Positions 1 to 7,987 of a DNA stretch of 64,000 nt are shown here, piece after piece; position 1 is the stretch's first letter; each line of letters begins with the position of its first letter. The notes under the pieces were generated by a model that did not search any database, was not told the origin of the DNA, and worked only from the letters and a program-made list of their open reading frames with translations. The DNA is taken from positions 679,395 through 743,394 of the forward strand of contig NZ_JADKRZ010000002.1 of assembly GCF_015350905.1 (NCBI RefSeq), written 5' to 3'. Origin of the DNA: Curtobacterium sp. VKM Ac-2865. GTDB lineage: Bacteria; Actinomycetota; Actinomycetes; Actinomycetales; Microbacteriaceae. Position numbers and translations under genes: made by a program.

Positions 1-2
1 AA

Positions 3-1358
3 CCCGAGGTGCAGCTCGCGCTCCTCCGACAGGGCGTCACGACGATCGTCACCGGGCAGGACGGCGTCGGTCCGGCCCCGGGCGACGGGTCCCACGCCCG
101 GACCTCCTTCGCCACGATCGACGGCGAGCACCCGCACCACGACGGCGGCGGCATCGGCGACCTGCTCGCGACGTACGACGGCACGACCCCGCTGAACGTG
201 GCGACCCTCGTGCCCGCGGGCACCGTGCGGCAGGTGGTCCGCGGCGACGGTCCGGGCACCGCTGCCGCGGACGAGCTCCGCGCGATGCGCACCCTCGTGC
301 GCAACGGCCTCGACGAGGGCGCGGTCGGACTCTCAACGGGGCTCGACTACGTGCCCGGGCTGTACGCCGACACCGCTGAACTGACGGCGCTGTGCATCGA
401 GCTCGCCGACGCGGACGCGCTGTACGTCTCGCACATGCGGGGCGGGTACGAGGCGAACGCCCGGGTCGGCCTCGAGGAGATCGCGTCGCTCGTCCGCACC
501 ACCGGGGTCCGTGCGCACGTGTCGCACCTGCACGCCCCGGTCGACCTGGCGGTCGCGGTCCTCGACGACCTGGAGCGGTCCGGAGCGCCGATGTCCTTCG
601 ACGCCTACCCGTACTCGCGCGGGTGCACGATCCTGTCGATGCTGCTGCTGCCCGCCGCACTGGCGCGGCCCGGCACGGACGACCTCGCGGTGGCCCTGGC
701 GGAGCCCGCCGGGCGTGCCGGTGTCCGCGCGGCCGTGCTCGACCGGGTGCTCGGACGGGCCGACCTCGGTGCCGGGTGGGCCGACCAGGTCACGCTGTCA
801 CACGTGCCCGCGCCGGCGTTCCACGCACTGCAGGGGCGCACCCTCGCCGAGGCAGCCGACGTGACCGGCTCCGACCCCGTCGACCTCGCCCTCGACGTGC
901 TGGTCGCGTCGTCGTCGCAGGTGACCGTCGTGATGCGGGTCCCCACGCCGAGGACCGCCGACGAGCTCACGCCGCTGTTCCGCCGACCGGGACACACCGC
1001 CGGGTCCGACGGCATCTTCGTCGGCACGCACCCGCACCCCCGGGCGTACGGCACCTTCGCGCGGTACCTCGAGGAGTACACGGTGCCGGGTCGTCTCAGT
1101 TGGGCCGAGGCCGCGCGCCACCTCGCGACCACCGCGGCCGAGCGCTACCGCCTGGGTGACCGCGGCACGGTTGCTGTGGGAGCGGTCGCCGACCTCGTCG
1201 TCGTGGACCCGACACGGGTGGCAGCGCGGTCGACCTACGCGCTCCCGATGCGCCTGGCCGAAGGCATCGACGACGTGCTCGTCGCCGGCGTCCCCGTGCT
1301 CCGGGACGGCGCGCTGACGCAGGCGACCCCCGGCCAGGGGCTCCGCAGAGCCGGCTGA
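3..1358 (+). CDS. N-acyl-D-amino-acid deacylase family amidohydrolase (5' end outside window)
   Basis: Metal-dependent amidohydrolase expected to hydrolyse N-acyl-D-amino acids or related amides in the cytosol. The frame is open from the first codons of the window, and the family is usually about 480-530 residues, so roughly 60-70 N-terminal residues (including the first HxH metal motif) lie upstream. Seen here: SHMR (visible residues 141-144), AHVSHLHAP (169-177), FDAYPY (about 197-202), GSDGIF and HPRAYGTF near the C-terminal third, and the usual final ADLVVVDP beta-sandwich strand. The position normally read as GNCG, whose Cys binds metal in characterised D-aminoacylases, is GQDG here. It converges on a Rid gene, a common functional neighbour, though the two cannot share a transcript. 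Family assignment is firm; substrate is inferred. Confidence 0.85.
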   Translation, partial: PEVQLALLRQGVTTIVTGQDGVGPAPGDGSHARTSFATIDGEHPHHDGGGIGDLLATYDGTTPLNVATLVPAGTVRQVVRGDGPGTAAADELRAMRTLVRNGLDEGAVGLSTGLDYVPGLYADTAELTALCIELADADALYVSHMRGGYEANARVGLEEIASLVRTTGVRAHVSHLHAPVDLAVAVLDDLERSGAPMSFDAYPYSRGCTILSMLLLPAALARPGTDDLAVALAEPAGRAGVRAAVLDRVLGRADLGAGWADQVTLSHVPAPAFHALQGRTLAEAADVTGSDPVDLALDVLVASSSQVTVVMRVPTPRTADELTPLFRRPGHTAGSDGIFVGTHPHPRAYGTFARYLEEYTVPGRLSWAEAARHLATTAAERYRLGDRGTVAVGAVADLVVVDPTRVAARSTYALPMRLAEGIDDVLVAGVPVLRDGALTQATPGQGLRRAG

Positions 1359-1382
1359 CCGGGGGTCGACGTGCGTGCTGCG

Positions 1383-1769
1383 TCAGGACGCGCTGGGCAG
1401 CACCGCCACGACGTCGATCTCGACGAGGATGCCGGCGAGGTGCGACTGCACGGTGGTGCGGACGGGGTACGGCGCCGTGAAGTGCTTGGCGTACTCCTCG
1501 TTGAAGGCCGGGAAGTCGCGGTCGGAGTGCTCGAGGTGCACGGTCGACTTCACGACGTCGTCCAGGGTGGCTCCGTGCTCGGCGAGGACCGCTGCCACGT
1601 TCGCGAGCACCTGCGCGGTCTGCCCGGCGACGTCGTCGGCCATCGCGCCGGTGGCCGGGTCCTGCGGGCCGAAGCCGGCGGTGTAGACGAAGCCGCCTGC
1701 GACGATGCCCTGGCTGTAGGGTCCGGCGGGCTTCGGGGCGTTGTCGGTCACGATGGCGGTCTTCGGCAC
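1383..1769 (-). CDS. RidA/YjgF family enamine/imine deaminase
   Basis: A 128-residue Rid protein, the normal family length. These trimers hydrolyse reactive 2-aminoacrylate and other enamine/imine intermediates to keto acids plus ammonia. Arg104 (in PVRTT) and Glu117 (in VEIDVV), the carboxylate-binding and catalytic pair of RidA-type enzymes, are both present, and GPYSQG lies at residues 16-21. The GTG start at 1769 is chosen because AGGAGG lies 7-8 nt upstream; the frame stays open much further upstream but has no RBS there. Neighbouring D-aminoacylase suggests a role around D-amino acid or imine metabolism, but that is inference. Confidence 0.88.
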   Translation of the reverse strand: MPKTAIVTDNAPKPAGPYSQGIVAGGFVYTAGFGPQDPATGAMADDVAGQTAQVLANVAAVLAEHGATLDDVVKSTVHLEHSDRDFPAFNEEYAKHFTAPYPVRTTVQSHLAGILVEIDVVAVLPSAS

Positions 1770-2004
1770 GGTGGCTCCTCCTGGGTCGAACGGACGGGGG
1801 CGAACGGACGGGGCCTCCAGGCTAGGGCCGCCACGGCTGCCGGGACCGGCCACGGGGCCAGCGCTTTCCGGCCTGCACAACGCGGGGCGAGCCTCCCGTC
1901 CGGTCCCCGCCGCGTGTCGGCCGGGTCGACGGGGACCGTCCAGCGTTCGCTCGCTACCCTGCTGAGGTGCCGTCTGCTCTGCCCGCACGACGTGGGACAC
2001 ACAC

Positions 2005-3246
2005 GTGACCCGCCTCGACGGGACCCTGCCGCAGTCGATCGCGACCGGTCGACGCCGCGCGATCGACGCCGTGGCGAGCCTGCCGGCGTGGGCGGCCGTG
2101 CTGCTGGTCTGGACCGGCGGCCGTCTCGCGTCGACGCTCTGGCTCGCGCTGGCGTACCCGCTGATGGCGCGGTCGCAGCCGGAGAACGCGATCTGGGGGA
2201 ACGAGCACGGGTTCCTGCGGTTCCTGACGTCCTGGGACGGCCAGTACTACGAGCAGATCTCCTTGCACGGGTACCCGACGACGCTGCCGCTCGACGCCGC
2301 CGGGCACGTCGCGCAGAACGCCTGGGCGTTCCTGCCCGCGTTCCCCTTCACCATCCGGCTGCTGACCGTGTCGACCGGGCTGCCGTTCGACGTCGGCGCG
2401 CCGGCCGTGGCCGTGATCGCCGGGTTCGTCGCCGCGTTGCTCCTGCACCGGCTCGTCCGCGAGCGTGCCGGGCACGCTGCCGCCATGTGGGCGGTCTTCT
2501 TCTTCACGTGCGGACCGCTGTCCTTCCTGCTGCAGGTCGGGTACGCGGAGAGCACGTTCCTCGCGCTGACCTTCGGCGCGCTCCTGGCGCTGGAGCACCG
2601 GCGGTACGGGCTGCTGACCCTGCTCGGGGTCGCCGCCGCCTTCACCCGGCCGGGGGCCCTGGCGCTGCCGCTGACGCTCGGCGTGATCACCGTCATGCGA
2701 CTGGTCCAGCTGCGCCGCGGGTCCGACCGCGTGCTCGACGGGTTCCCGCTCGGCGAACTGCTGCGGGTCGTCGGGGCCGGCGTGACGATGGTGCTGGCCG
2801 GGCTCGCGTGGCCGGTCGTCGCCGCCCACGTGACCGGGCAGCCGGACGCCTACCTGGCCACGGAGATGTCCTGGTGGGTGAACTTCATCGGTCGTGTCGA
2901 GTTCATGCCGCTGACGCCGTGGTTCCTGACGACGGCGAAGTGGCTCGGCGTCGGCGGGGTCCTCATCGTGGTCGGGCTGCTCGTCGGGTACCCGCTGTGG
3001 CTGCTGCGGCGGTCGACCCGCACGCTGGGCACCACGACGCTGGTGTTCTCGGGGGCGTACGCGCTCTACGTCTTCGCGGTGTCGCTGCCGATGGCCTCGA
3101 CCCCGCGGCTGCTCATGCCGCTCGCGCCGTTGCTCGGGTCGCCCGAGCTCGTCGCGACGCCGTGGATGCGTCGGACCCTGGTGACCTGCGCGGTGCTCGG
3201 GCAGCCGGTGCTCGTCGCGGTGCTGTGGCTGCTCGGCCCTCCGTGA
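2005..3246 (+). CDS. PIG-V-like membrane glycosyltransferase/mannosyltransferase
   Basis: Multi-pass membrane protein of 413 residues with about ten hydrophobic segments. Residues 77-82 (WDGQYY) followed by HGYP (88-91) on an extracytoplasmic loop after the first TM helix match the acidic catalytic loop of the PIG-V/GPI18-like family of polyprenyl-phosphate-sugar-dependent transferases. In actinobacteria such proteins are thought to mannosylate lipids or proteins outside the membrane. The GTG start follows directly on an open frame with no strong Shine-Dalgarno sequence. It is divergent from the Rid gene across 235 bp and ends 70 nt before a long dyad at 3316-3377. Donor and acceptor cannot be read from sequence. 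Confidence 0.7.
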   Translation: MTRLDGTLPQSIATGRRRAIDAVASLPAWAAVLLVWTGGRLASTLWLALAYPLMARSQPENAIWGNEHGFLRFLTSWDGQYYEQISLHGYPTTLPLDAAGHVAQNAWAFLPAFPFTIRLLTVSTGLPFDVGAPAVAVIAGFVAALLLHRLVRERAGHAAAMWAVFFFTCGPLSFLLQVGYAESTFLALTFGALLALEHRRYGLLTLLGVAAAFTRPGALALPLTLGVITVMRLVQLRRGSDRVLDGFPLGELLRVVGAGVTMVLAGLAWPVVAAHVTGQPDAYLATEMSWWVNFIGRVEFMPLTPWFLTTAKWLGVGGVLIVVGLLVGYPLWLLRRSTRTLGTTTLVFSGAYALYVFAVSLPMASTPRLLMPLAPLLGSPELVATPWMRRTLVTCAVLGQPVLVAVLWLLGPP

Positions 3247-3315
3247 GGACGCACGTGGCCGCACGCGCGTGCGGCCACGGCGGAGCGGCGGCGCGGCCGC
3301 GCCGGGCAGGCGCTC

Positions 3316-3377
3316 GGTGCGAGGGTGACCACCCTGTGCGAGCCCGTCGGGCTGCACGGCGTGGGGAACCTCGCACC
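3316..3377. terminator. Long imperfect dyad between convergent genes (family C, copy 1)
   Basis: Left arm GGTGCGAGG...CCACCC.GTGC pairs with right arm GCAC.GCGTGG...CCTCGCACC around a GC-rich loop. It lies 70 nt beyond the glycosyltransferase stop and 38 nt from the stop of the convergent gene. No U-run follows on either strand. A second copy is at 6966-7026, also between convergent genes. The likely role is a bidirectional terminator; this is inference. Confidence 0.5.
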
Positions 3378-3415
3378 GGCCGCGTGATCGCGCACGGTGC
3401 GAGGTCCCCCGCCCG

Positions 3416-3907
3416 CTAGAGCTCGACCGTCCCGTGGCTTCCGACGTCGGGTGTGGACTCCTTGCCGAGCGCGGCCTTCATCGTCTGCACGAGGGTGCCG
3501 ACCGTGCCGGTGTCCTGCGTCCAGTACTCGACCGAGTCACCCTCGACGGTGAGGAGCCGGATCGAGGGGTCGTCGCGTCCGTCCGGGAACCAGGCCTCGG
3601 CGAACGGCGACCACAGCTCGTCGATGACCGAGTCGTCCTGCGTGACGGTGGCCGTCCCCGCGATGGAGAGGTACCCGCCCTGCGACTCGATCGCGACGTT
3701 GACGTGCGGGTTCCTGGCGATGTCGGCGACCTTCTCGCTGCCGTCCTGCACCAGGAAGCGCAGGGTCCGGTGGAAGGTCTTGTCCTGCACCGCGAGTGGT
3801 CGGGCATGCAGGGACCCGTCCTCGCTGACCGTGGTCAGGAGGGCTGTTCGGGCTCCGTGGACGATGTCCGAGATGGCGGCGAGCTGGTCTGCCTGCGTGT
3901 CGGTCAT
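3416..3907 (-). CDS. Pyridoxamine 5'-phosphate oxidase-like (general stress protein 26 type) flavin protein
   Basis: A 163-residue split-barrel FMN-binding-type protein of the general stress protein 26 group. Recognisable segments are TALLTTVSEDGSLHARPLAV (strands 1-2), LRFLVQDGSEKVADIARNP and VNVAIES, then a C-terminal DELWSPFAEAWFPDGRDDP stretch typical of this subgroup. The ATG at 3907 has AAGGAG 7 nt upstream; the frame extends 16 codons further but without an RBS. Members bind flavin or F420 and are often stress-induced; a catalytic role is not established. The gene is monocistronic and convergent with the upstream membrane transferase. Confidence 0.85.
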   Translation of the reverse strand: MTDTQADQLAAISDIVHGARTALLTTVSEDGSLHARPLAVQDKTFHRTLRFLVQDGSEKVADIARNPHVNVAIESQGGYLSIAGTATVTQDDSVIDELWSPFAEAWFPDGRDDPSIRLLTVEGDSVEYWTQDTGTVGTLVQTMKAALGKESTPDVGSHGTVEL

Positions 3908-4091
3908 GGTGCTCCTTCGCATCGAGTGCCCCGTTGCACCGACCTGGCCGGGCAACCCGGGGGCGTACCGTTCGGGTCAGTCTGCCCCTCCACCCTGGAC
4001 ACGTCCAGCACGCGGACCGGTGGCCTCACCCCGGCCGGGAGGCCCGGCTCGACTCCGTCACGCAGGCTGCGGACCGCGCGGGCCGGGTCCG

Positions 4092-4715
4092 TCAGGCGGG
4101 CTCGTGGATGGTCGTCTCGACGTCGACGACCTGCGGGATGCGGGGCATCGACGCGAAGCCGAACCGCACGGGCGGGTCGAGCGGCGCCAGCTCGCCGAGC
4201 GGCTCCCCCGCCCAGGTCCCGCGCACGCCGGTGACGTCGTGCGCCCCGGTCACGCCGTAGTACTCGCGGCGGCCGTTGCCCGCCGAGCCCGCGGTGCCGG
4301 CACCGGGCGCGATGAGCCGTGCTACCGGGTTGATCGCCCGGAGCCACCGGGGGTCGCGGGCGATCGGCTTCGGCACGACGCGGAGCAGCCGACCGAGCGG
4401 CGAGATGGTGCCGACGTCGATCGTCGCGCGGAGCTGTCCGGCGTCGAGCTCCAGGCCGGACGCCGTGCGTCGGGCGGTGACGGGCAGGACGTCGACCGCG
4501 TCGAACTGGTAGGTGCCGGAGACGTAGGCCGCGACGATCTCGTCCGGGGCGAGCAGCACGCTCGACCCGTCCGGCAACTCCACGAAGACGTCGGTGAACG
4601 CTCCGAACGGGGACTGCTCCCACATGCCGATGACGAGTCGGACGCCCGAGGTCGTGCCGACGCCCATGATCCGCCCTCGGAAGCGACGTTCGATCGTGCT
4701 GGAGTGCTGTGGCAT
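4092..4715 (-). CDS. Conserved actinobacterial protein of unknown function
   Basis: 207 residues, soluble, with no signal peptide or TM segment. The N-terminal half (RFRGRIMGVGTTSGVRLVIG, then FVELPDGSSVLLAPDEIVAAYVSGTY) reads like a conserved beta-rich domain and has the look of an actinobacterial core hypothetical family, but I cannot name a function. The ATG at 4715 keeps the RFRGRI segment. A second ATG at 4667 has a better purine-rich sequence (GAGGGCGG) upstream and is a real alternative. It follows the LLM monooxygenase on the same strand across a 79-nt gap, so co-transcription is possible. Confidence 0.6.
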   Translation of the reverse strand: MPQHSSTIERRFRGRIMGVGTTSGVRLVIGMWEQSPFGAFTDVFVELPDGSSVLLAPDEIVAAYVSGTYQFDAVDVLPVTARRTASGLELDAGQLRATIDVGTISPLGRLLRVVPKPIARDPRWLRAINPVARLIAPGAGTAGSAGNGRREYYGVTGAHDVTGVRGTWAGEPLGELAPLDPPVRFGFASMPRIPQVVDVETTIHEPA

Positions 4716-4794
4716 GCGGTGGACGCTACCCGGCGCTCCCGTGAGCGCTCCCGTGGGACGTGCCCCGGGCCTCCCGGCAGTGCCGTCAGTGCCG

Positions 4795-5904
4795 TCAGGG
4801 GACGGGGACGGCCTCGGCCAGGAGCTCGCGGACCCGCGGGGCGACGGCGGTGCCGTAGAGCTCGATGGAGCGCATCATGTCCTCGTGCGGCAGGCGCCCG
4901 GTGGCGTAGCGCATGTCGAACCGGGAGACGCCGAGGATCCGCATGTTGCGCGCGATCTTGCGCGCGACGGTCTCCGGGGACCCGACGTAGAGCGACCCGC
5001 CGGCCGAGAGCCCGGCCTGGTACTGGGCGACGTCGAGGGGCGGCCAGCCGCGCTCGCGGCCCAGACGGTCGGTGACGTCCTTGTGGTACGGCCAGTAGCG
5101 CTCGGCGGCCTCTTCGTCCGTCGCGGCGATGAAGCCGGGCGAGTGCATCGCGATCGGCTGCTGCGGGATCTCGAGCTGGTCGAGGGCCTGGCGGTACAGG
5201 CGCGAGAACGGGGCGAACTGCGCGGGCTGCCCACCGATGATCGCGAGGAACAGGGGCATGCCGTAGGACGCGGCGCGGATGACCGACTGGGGCGAGCCGC
5301 CGACGCCGATCCACGTCGGGATGGGGCCGTGCTCGAGCTTCGGGAAGACGTCCTGCTCGGTCAGCGGGGCACGCTTGGTGCCGCTCCACGTGACGGTGTC
5401 GCCGCCGCGGAGGGCGGCCCAGAGCTGCAGCTTCTCCTCGAAGAGGACCTCGTAGTCGGACAGGTCGAAGCCGAACAGCGGGAAGGACTCGGTGAAGGAC
5501 CCGCGGCCGAGGATGACCTCGGCGCGGCCGTTCGAGAGCGCGTCGACGGTGGCGAAGCGCTCGTACACGCGGACCGGGTCGTCGGAGGACAGCACGGTGA
5601 CGGCGGAGCCCAGCCGGATGCGCTCGGTGCGGGCGGCGATGGCGGCGAGGACGACCTCGGGGGCGCTCACGGAGTAGTCGGCGCGGTGGTGCTCCCCGAC
5701 GCCGATGAAGTCGATGCCGACCTGGTCGGCGAGGACGGCTTCGTCGACCAGGTCGCGGAGGCTCTGGGCGTGGGTGCGGGTGGTGCCGTCGAGGCGGTCG
5801 GTGACGTCGCCGAACGTGTCGAGGCCGAGCTGCACGGGACCGACGCGGTCCGGTGCGGGCGGCGGGACGTCCGAGGGACGACCGGTGCCGAATGCGTTGC
5901 TCAT
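4795..5904 (-). CDS. LLM-class flavin-dependent oxidoreductase (luciferase-like monooxygenase)
   Basis: 369 residues with the bacterial-luciferase TIM-barrel signature: GLDTFGDV at the N-terminus, DFIGVGEHHRADYSVSAP (the EHH motif near residue 70), RIRLGSAVTVLSSDDPVRVYERFATVDALSNGRAEVILGRGSF, then WIGVGGSPQSV. These reduced-flavin or F420-dependent enzymes oxidise small organic compounds; the substrate is unknown. The ATG at 5904 has AGGAGG 7 nt upstream. It is divergent from the SDR gene (93 bp apart), and the unknown-function gene at 4092-4715 lies downstream on the same strand. Confidence 0.9.
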   Translation of the reverse strand: MSNAFGTGRPSDVPPPAPDRVGPVQLGLDTFGDVTDRLDGTTRTHAQSLRDLVDEAVLADQVGIDFIGVGEHHRADYSVSAPEVVLAAIAARTERIRLGSAVTVLSSDDPVRVYERFATVDALSNGRAEVILGRGSFTESFPLFGFDLSDYEVLFEEKLQLWAALRGGDTVTWSGTKRAPLTEQDVFPKLEHGPIPTWIGVGGSPQSVIRAASYGMPLFLAIIGGQPAQFAPFSRLYRQALDQLEIPQQPIAMHSPGFIAATDEEAAERYWPYHKDVTDRLGRERGWPPLDVAQYQAGLSAGGSLYVGSPETVARKIARNMRILGVSRFDMRYATGRLPHEDMMRSIELYGTAVAPRVRELLAEAVPVP

Positions 5905-5997
5905 GCGATGCCTCCTGGTTGATGCGTACGCATGAATCTAGCACAGGGGGACGACGGACGCGAGGGGTCGGCAGGGCCCGCGTGTACCGTCGCGGCC

Positions 5998-6906
5998 ATG
6001 CCGAAGATCCCTGACCAGACCGGACGTCGCATCGTCGTCACCGGAGCCAACAGCGGCACCGGCAAGGAGACCGCCACCCGTCTGGCCGCCGCCGGCGCCG
6101 ACGTCGTCATCGCTGTCCGCACGACGTCGAAGGGCGAGGCCGCCGCCGACGAGATCCGTGCAGCGCACCCCGGCGCCTCGGTCGAGGTCCGCGAGCTCGA
6201 CCTCGCGGACCTGGCGAGCGTGCGCCGCTTCGCCGCGGGCGTGCTCGACGACGACCGACCGCTCGACGTGCTCGTGAACAACGCCGGCGTGATGGCACCG
6301 CGCGAACGCTTCGAGACCGTCGACGGGTTCGAGCTGCAGTTCGGCACGAACTCCCTCGGCCCCTTCGCGCTGACGAACCTGCTGATGCCGGCGCTCCTCC
6401 GGGCCGAGGCACCGCGGGTCGCGACGATGTCGAGCCTCGCAGCGGTGCCGGGGCGCATCCGGTTCGACGACCTGCAGTGGCTGCGCGGGTACAGCCCGTT
6501 CCGCGCGTACGCCCAGTCGAAGCTCGCCGACCTGCTGTTCGCGCTGCACCTGCACACGCTGTCGGTCGAGCTCGACTGGCCGCTCCTGAGCACCGCGGCG
6601 CACCCGGGCTACACGCGCACGAACCTGCAGTCGGCCGGGCGGTCGCTCGGGCGGTCGGCGCCGGTGTCCTCGGACCAGCGGGCGTGGCCGTGGACGCAGG
6701 GCGTCGAGCAGGGCAGTGAGCCGCTGCTGTTCGCTGCGGTCGGCCGGTCGGCCACGGGCGGGGCGTACTACGGGCCTGCCGGTGCCTTCGGCATCACCGG
6801 ACCGACCACCGTCGCGTCGATCCCCCGCTCGGCCCGGAGCACGGACCTGGCGCGCAGCCTGTGGGCCGTGGCCGAGGACCTGACCGGGACGCACCTGCCG
6901 GCCTGA
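5998..6906 (+). CDS. Short-chain dehydrogenase/reductase, retinol-dehydrogenase-like
   Basis: 302-residue classical SDR. The cofactor motif TGANSGTG is at 15-22, NNAG at 94-97, catalytic Ser in MSS (145-146), and Tyr171/Lys175 in YAQSK. The [15 protein letters not shown] and [13 protein letters not shown] segments are those of the large oxidoreductase group that resembles eukaryotic retinol and WW-domain oxidoreductases. The substrate is unpredictable. The ATG at 5998 is used because the core begins 15 residues later; the frame is open 22 codons further upstream. It is divergent from the LLM monooxygenase, and a long dyad separates it from the convergent NRDE gene. Confidence 0.9.
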   Translation: MPKIPDQTGRRIVVTGANSGTGKETATRLAAAGADVVIAVRTTSKGEAAADEIRAAHPGASVEVRELDLADLASVRRFAAGVLDDDRPLDVLVNNAGVMAPRERFETVDGFELQFGTNSLGPFALTNLLMPALLRAEAPRVATMSSLAAVPGRIRFDDLQWLRGYSPFRAYAQSKLADLLFALHLHTLSVELDWPLLSTAAHPGYTRTNLQSAGRSLGRSAPVSSDQRAWPWTQGVEQGSEPLLFAAVGRSATGGAYYGPAGAFGITGPTTVASIPRSARSTDLARSLWAVAEDLTGTHLPA

Positions 6907-6965
6907 GCCGCTGCCGTCCGTCAGGCGCTGCCCGGCACGGCGCACCGTGCGCGGTCCCCTGGCCC

Positions 6966-7026
6966 GTGGGAGGTTGCACACCCGGTGCGCGGTCGTCGTG
7001 CCGCACGGGGTGGGCAACCTCGCACC
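6966..7026. terminator. Long dyad between convergent genes (family C, copy 2)
   Basis: Left arm around GGGAGGTTGC.CACCC.GTGCG pairs with right arm CGCAC.GGGTG.GCAACCTC. It shares most of its sequence with the dyad at 3316-3377; the common right arm reads GGGG-AACCTCGCACCGG or close to it. It lies 60 nt after the SDR stop and 23 nt before the convergent stop at 7049. Probably a bidirectional terminator, with no U-tract. Confidence 0.5.
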
Positions 7027-7048
7027 GGGCGGGTGTCCCCATGCGGGT

Positions 7049-7864
7049 TCAGGCGCGGTGGAGCTCGACGGAGCCGCTGATGTCGCCCGGGTCGGCGAGC
7101 CGCGCGTGCTGCAGCACCGTGCGCCCGGGCCCGACGGCCGCTGCCACGATCGAGAGCGTCGCGAAGTGCCCCTCGGGCTCGACGGTGTCGCGGAGGATCG
7201 CGTCGGGGTCGTCCGGCGACAGCGCGGCCGAGGCGGCGAGGACCCCGAACCACGGCCCCCAGCCGTCGTCCGTCCCCGACGCGGGGTCCGAGCCGTCGGC
7301 CGACCGGGCATCGGCGGCGCCGAGCTCGTCGAACGGGGCCAGCTCGGGCGGGCCGTCCGGTGCGGGTGCGGCACGGAAGGCCTCGAGCCACCGGCCGATG
7401 CGCGGCGCCGCGGGGTCGTCGGGCTCGCCGTGCGTGACCATGTGCACGCCCGGCCCGAGCTCCGTCGTGCGGACGCGCACACCGTCCCACGACAGCACCT
7501 CGGCGCCGGCGGCCGTCGCCCGCACCAGGTTGAACGCCCGCGTGGTCGGCACCGAGCCGTCGTGGCCGGGCAGTTCCCCGTCGGCGACGGCGTCCAGCGG
7601 CAGCTCCCCGCGGGTCGTCCAGGTGCCGTCGGTGGCGGGGACGTCCTCCCACCGGTTCAGCACGACGGCGAGACCGTGGTCGTCCGACGCGGCGAGCCAG
7701 GCGCCGCCGGCCTCACGGTCACGGACCCCGCGGACCGACGGGTCGCGGTCGGGCCACCAGGCGGCGGGCGGGTCCCACGGGCGGGACGGGGACTCGTCGC
7801 GCATGGCGAGCATGGTGACGGGCCACGCCGATCGGGGATCGACGCGGACGACGACGGTGCACAT
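7049..7864 (-). CDS. NRDE (TANGO2) family protein
   Basis: 271 residues beginning MCTVVV, with Cys2 in the position of the putative N-terminal nucleophile. NRDE motifs follow: AMRDES near residue 20 (the family name motif N-R-D-E appears as M-R-D-E), GGAWLAASDDHGLAVVLNRW, and a C-terminal block with LSIVA and TVLQHARLADP. Family members are cytosolic or mitochondrial proteins linked to heme or lipid handling in eukaryotes; the bacterial function is unknown. The ATG at 7864 is 123 nt from coaBC on the other strand, so the two are divergent. Confidence 0.82.
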   Translation of the reverse strand: MCTVVVRVDPRSAWPVTMLAMRDESPSRPWDPPAAWWPDRDPSVRGVRDREAGGAWLAASDDHGLAVVLNRWEDVPATDGTWTTRGELPLDAVADGELPGHDGSVPTTRAFNLVRATAAGAEVLSWDGVRVRTTELGPGVHMVTHGEPDDPAAPRIGRWLEAFRAAPAPDGPPELAPFDELGAADARSADGSDPASGTDDGWGPWFGVLAASAALSPDDPDAILRDTVEPEGHFATLSIVAAAVGPGRTVLQHARLADPGDISGSVELHRA

Positions 7865-7987
7865 GCGACCGATCCTGCCACCAGGGGCCCGGCCGCCCGA
7901 CCCGGCGGCGCGACCCGGCCGTCCGACCCTGCCGCCCAGCCGCCCGACGCGACCGCCCGTCCGGGCCGCCCGGGTAGCGTGAGCGTC

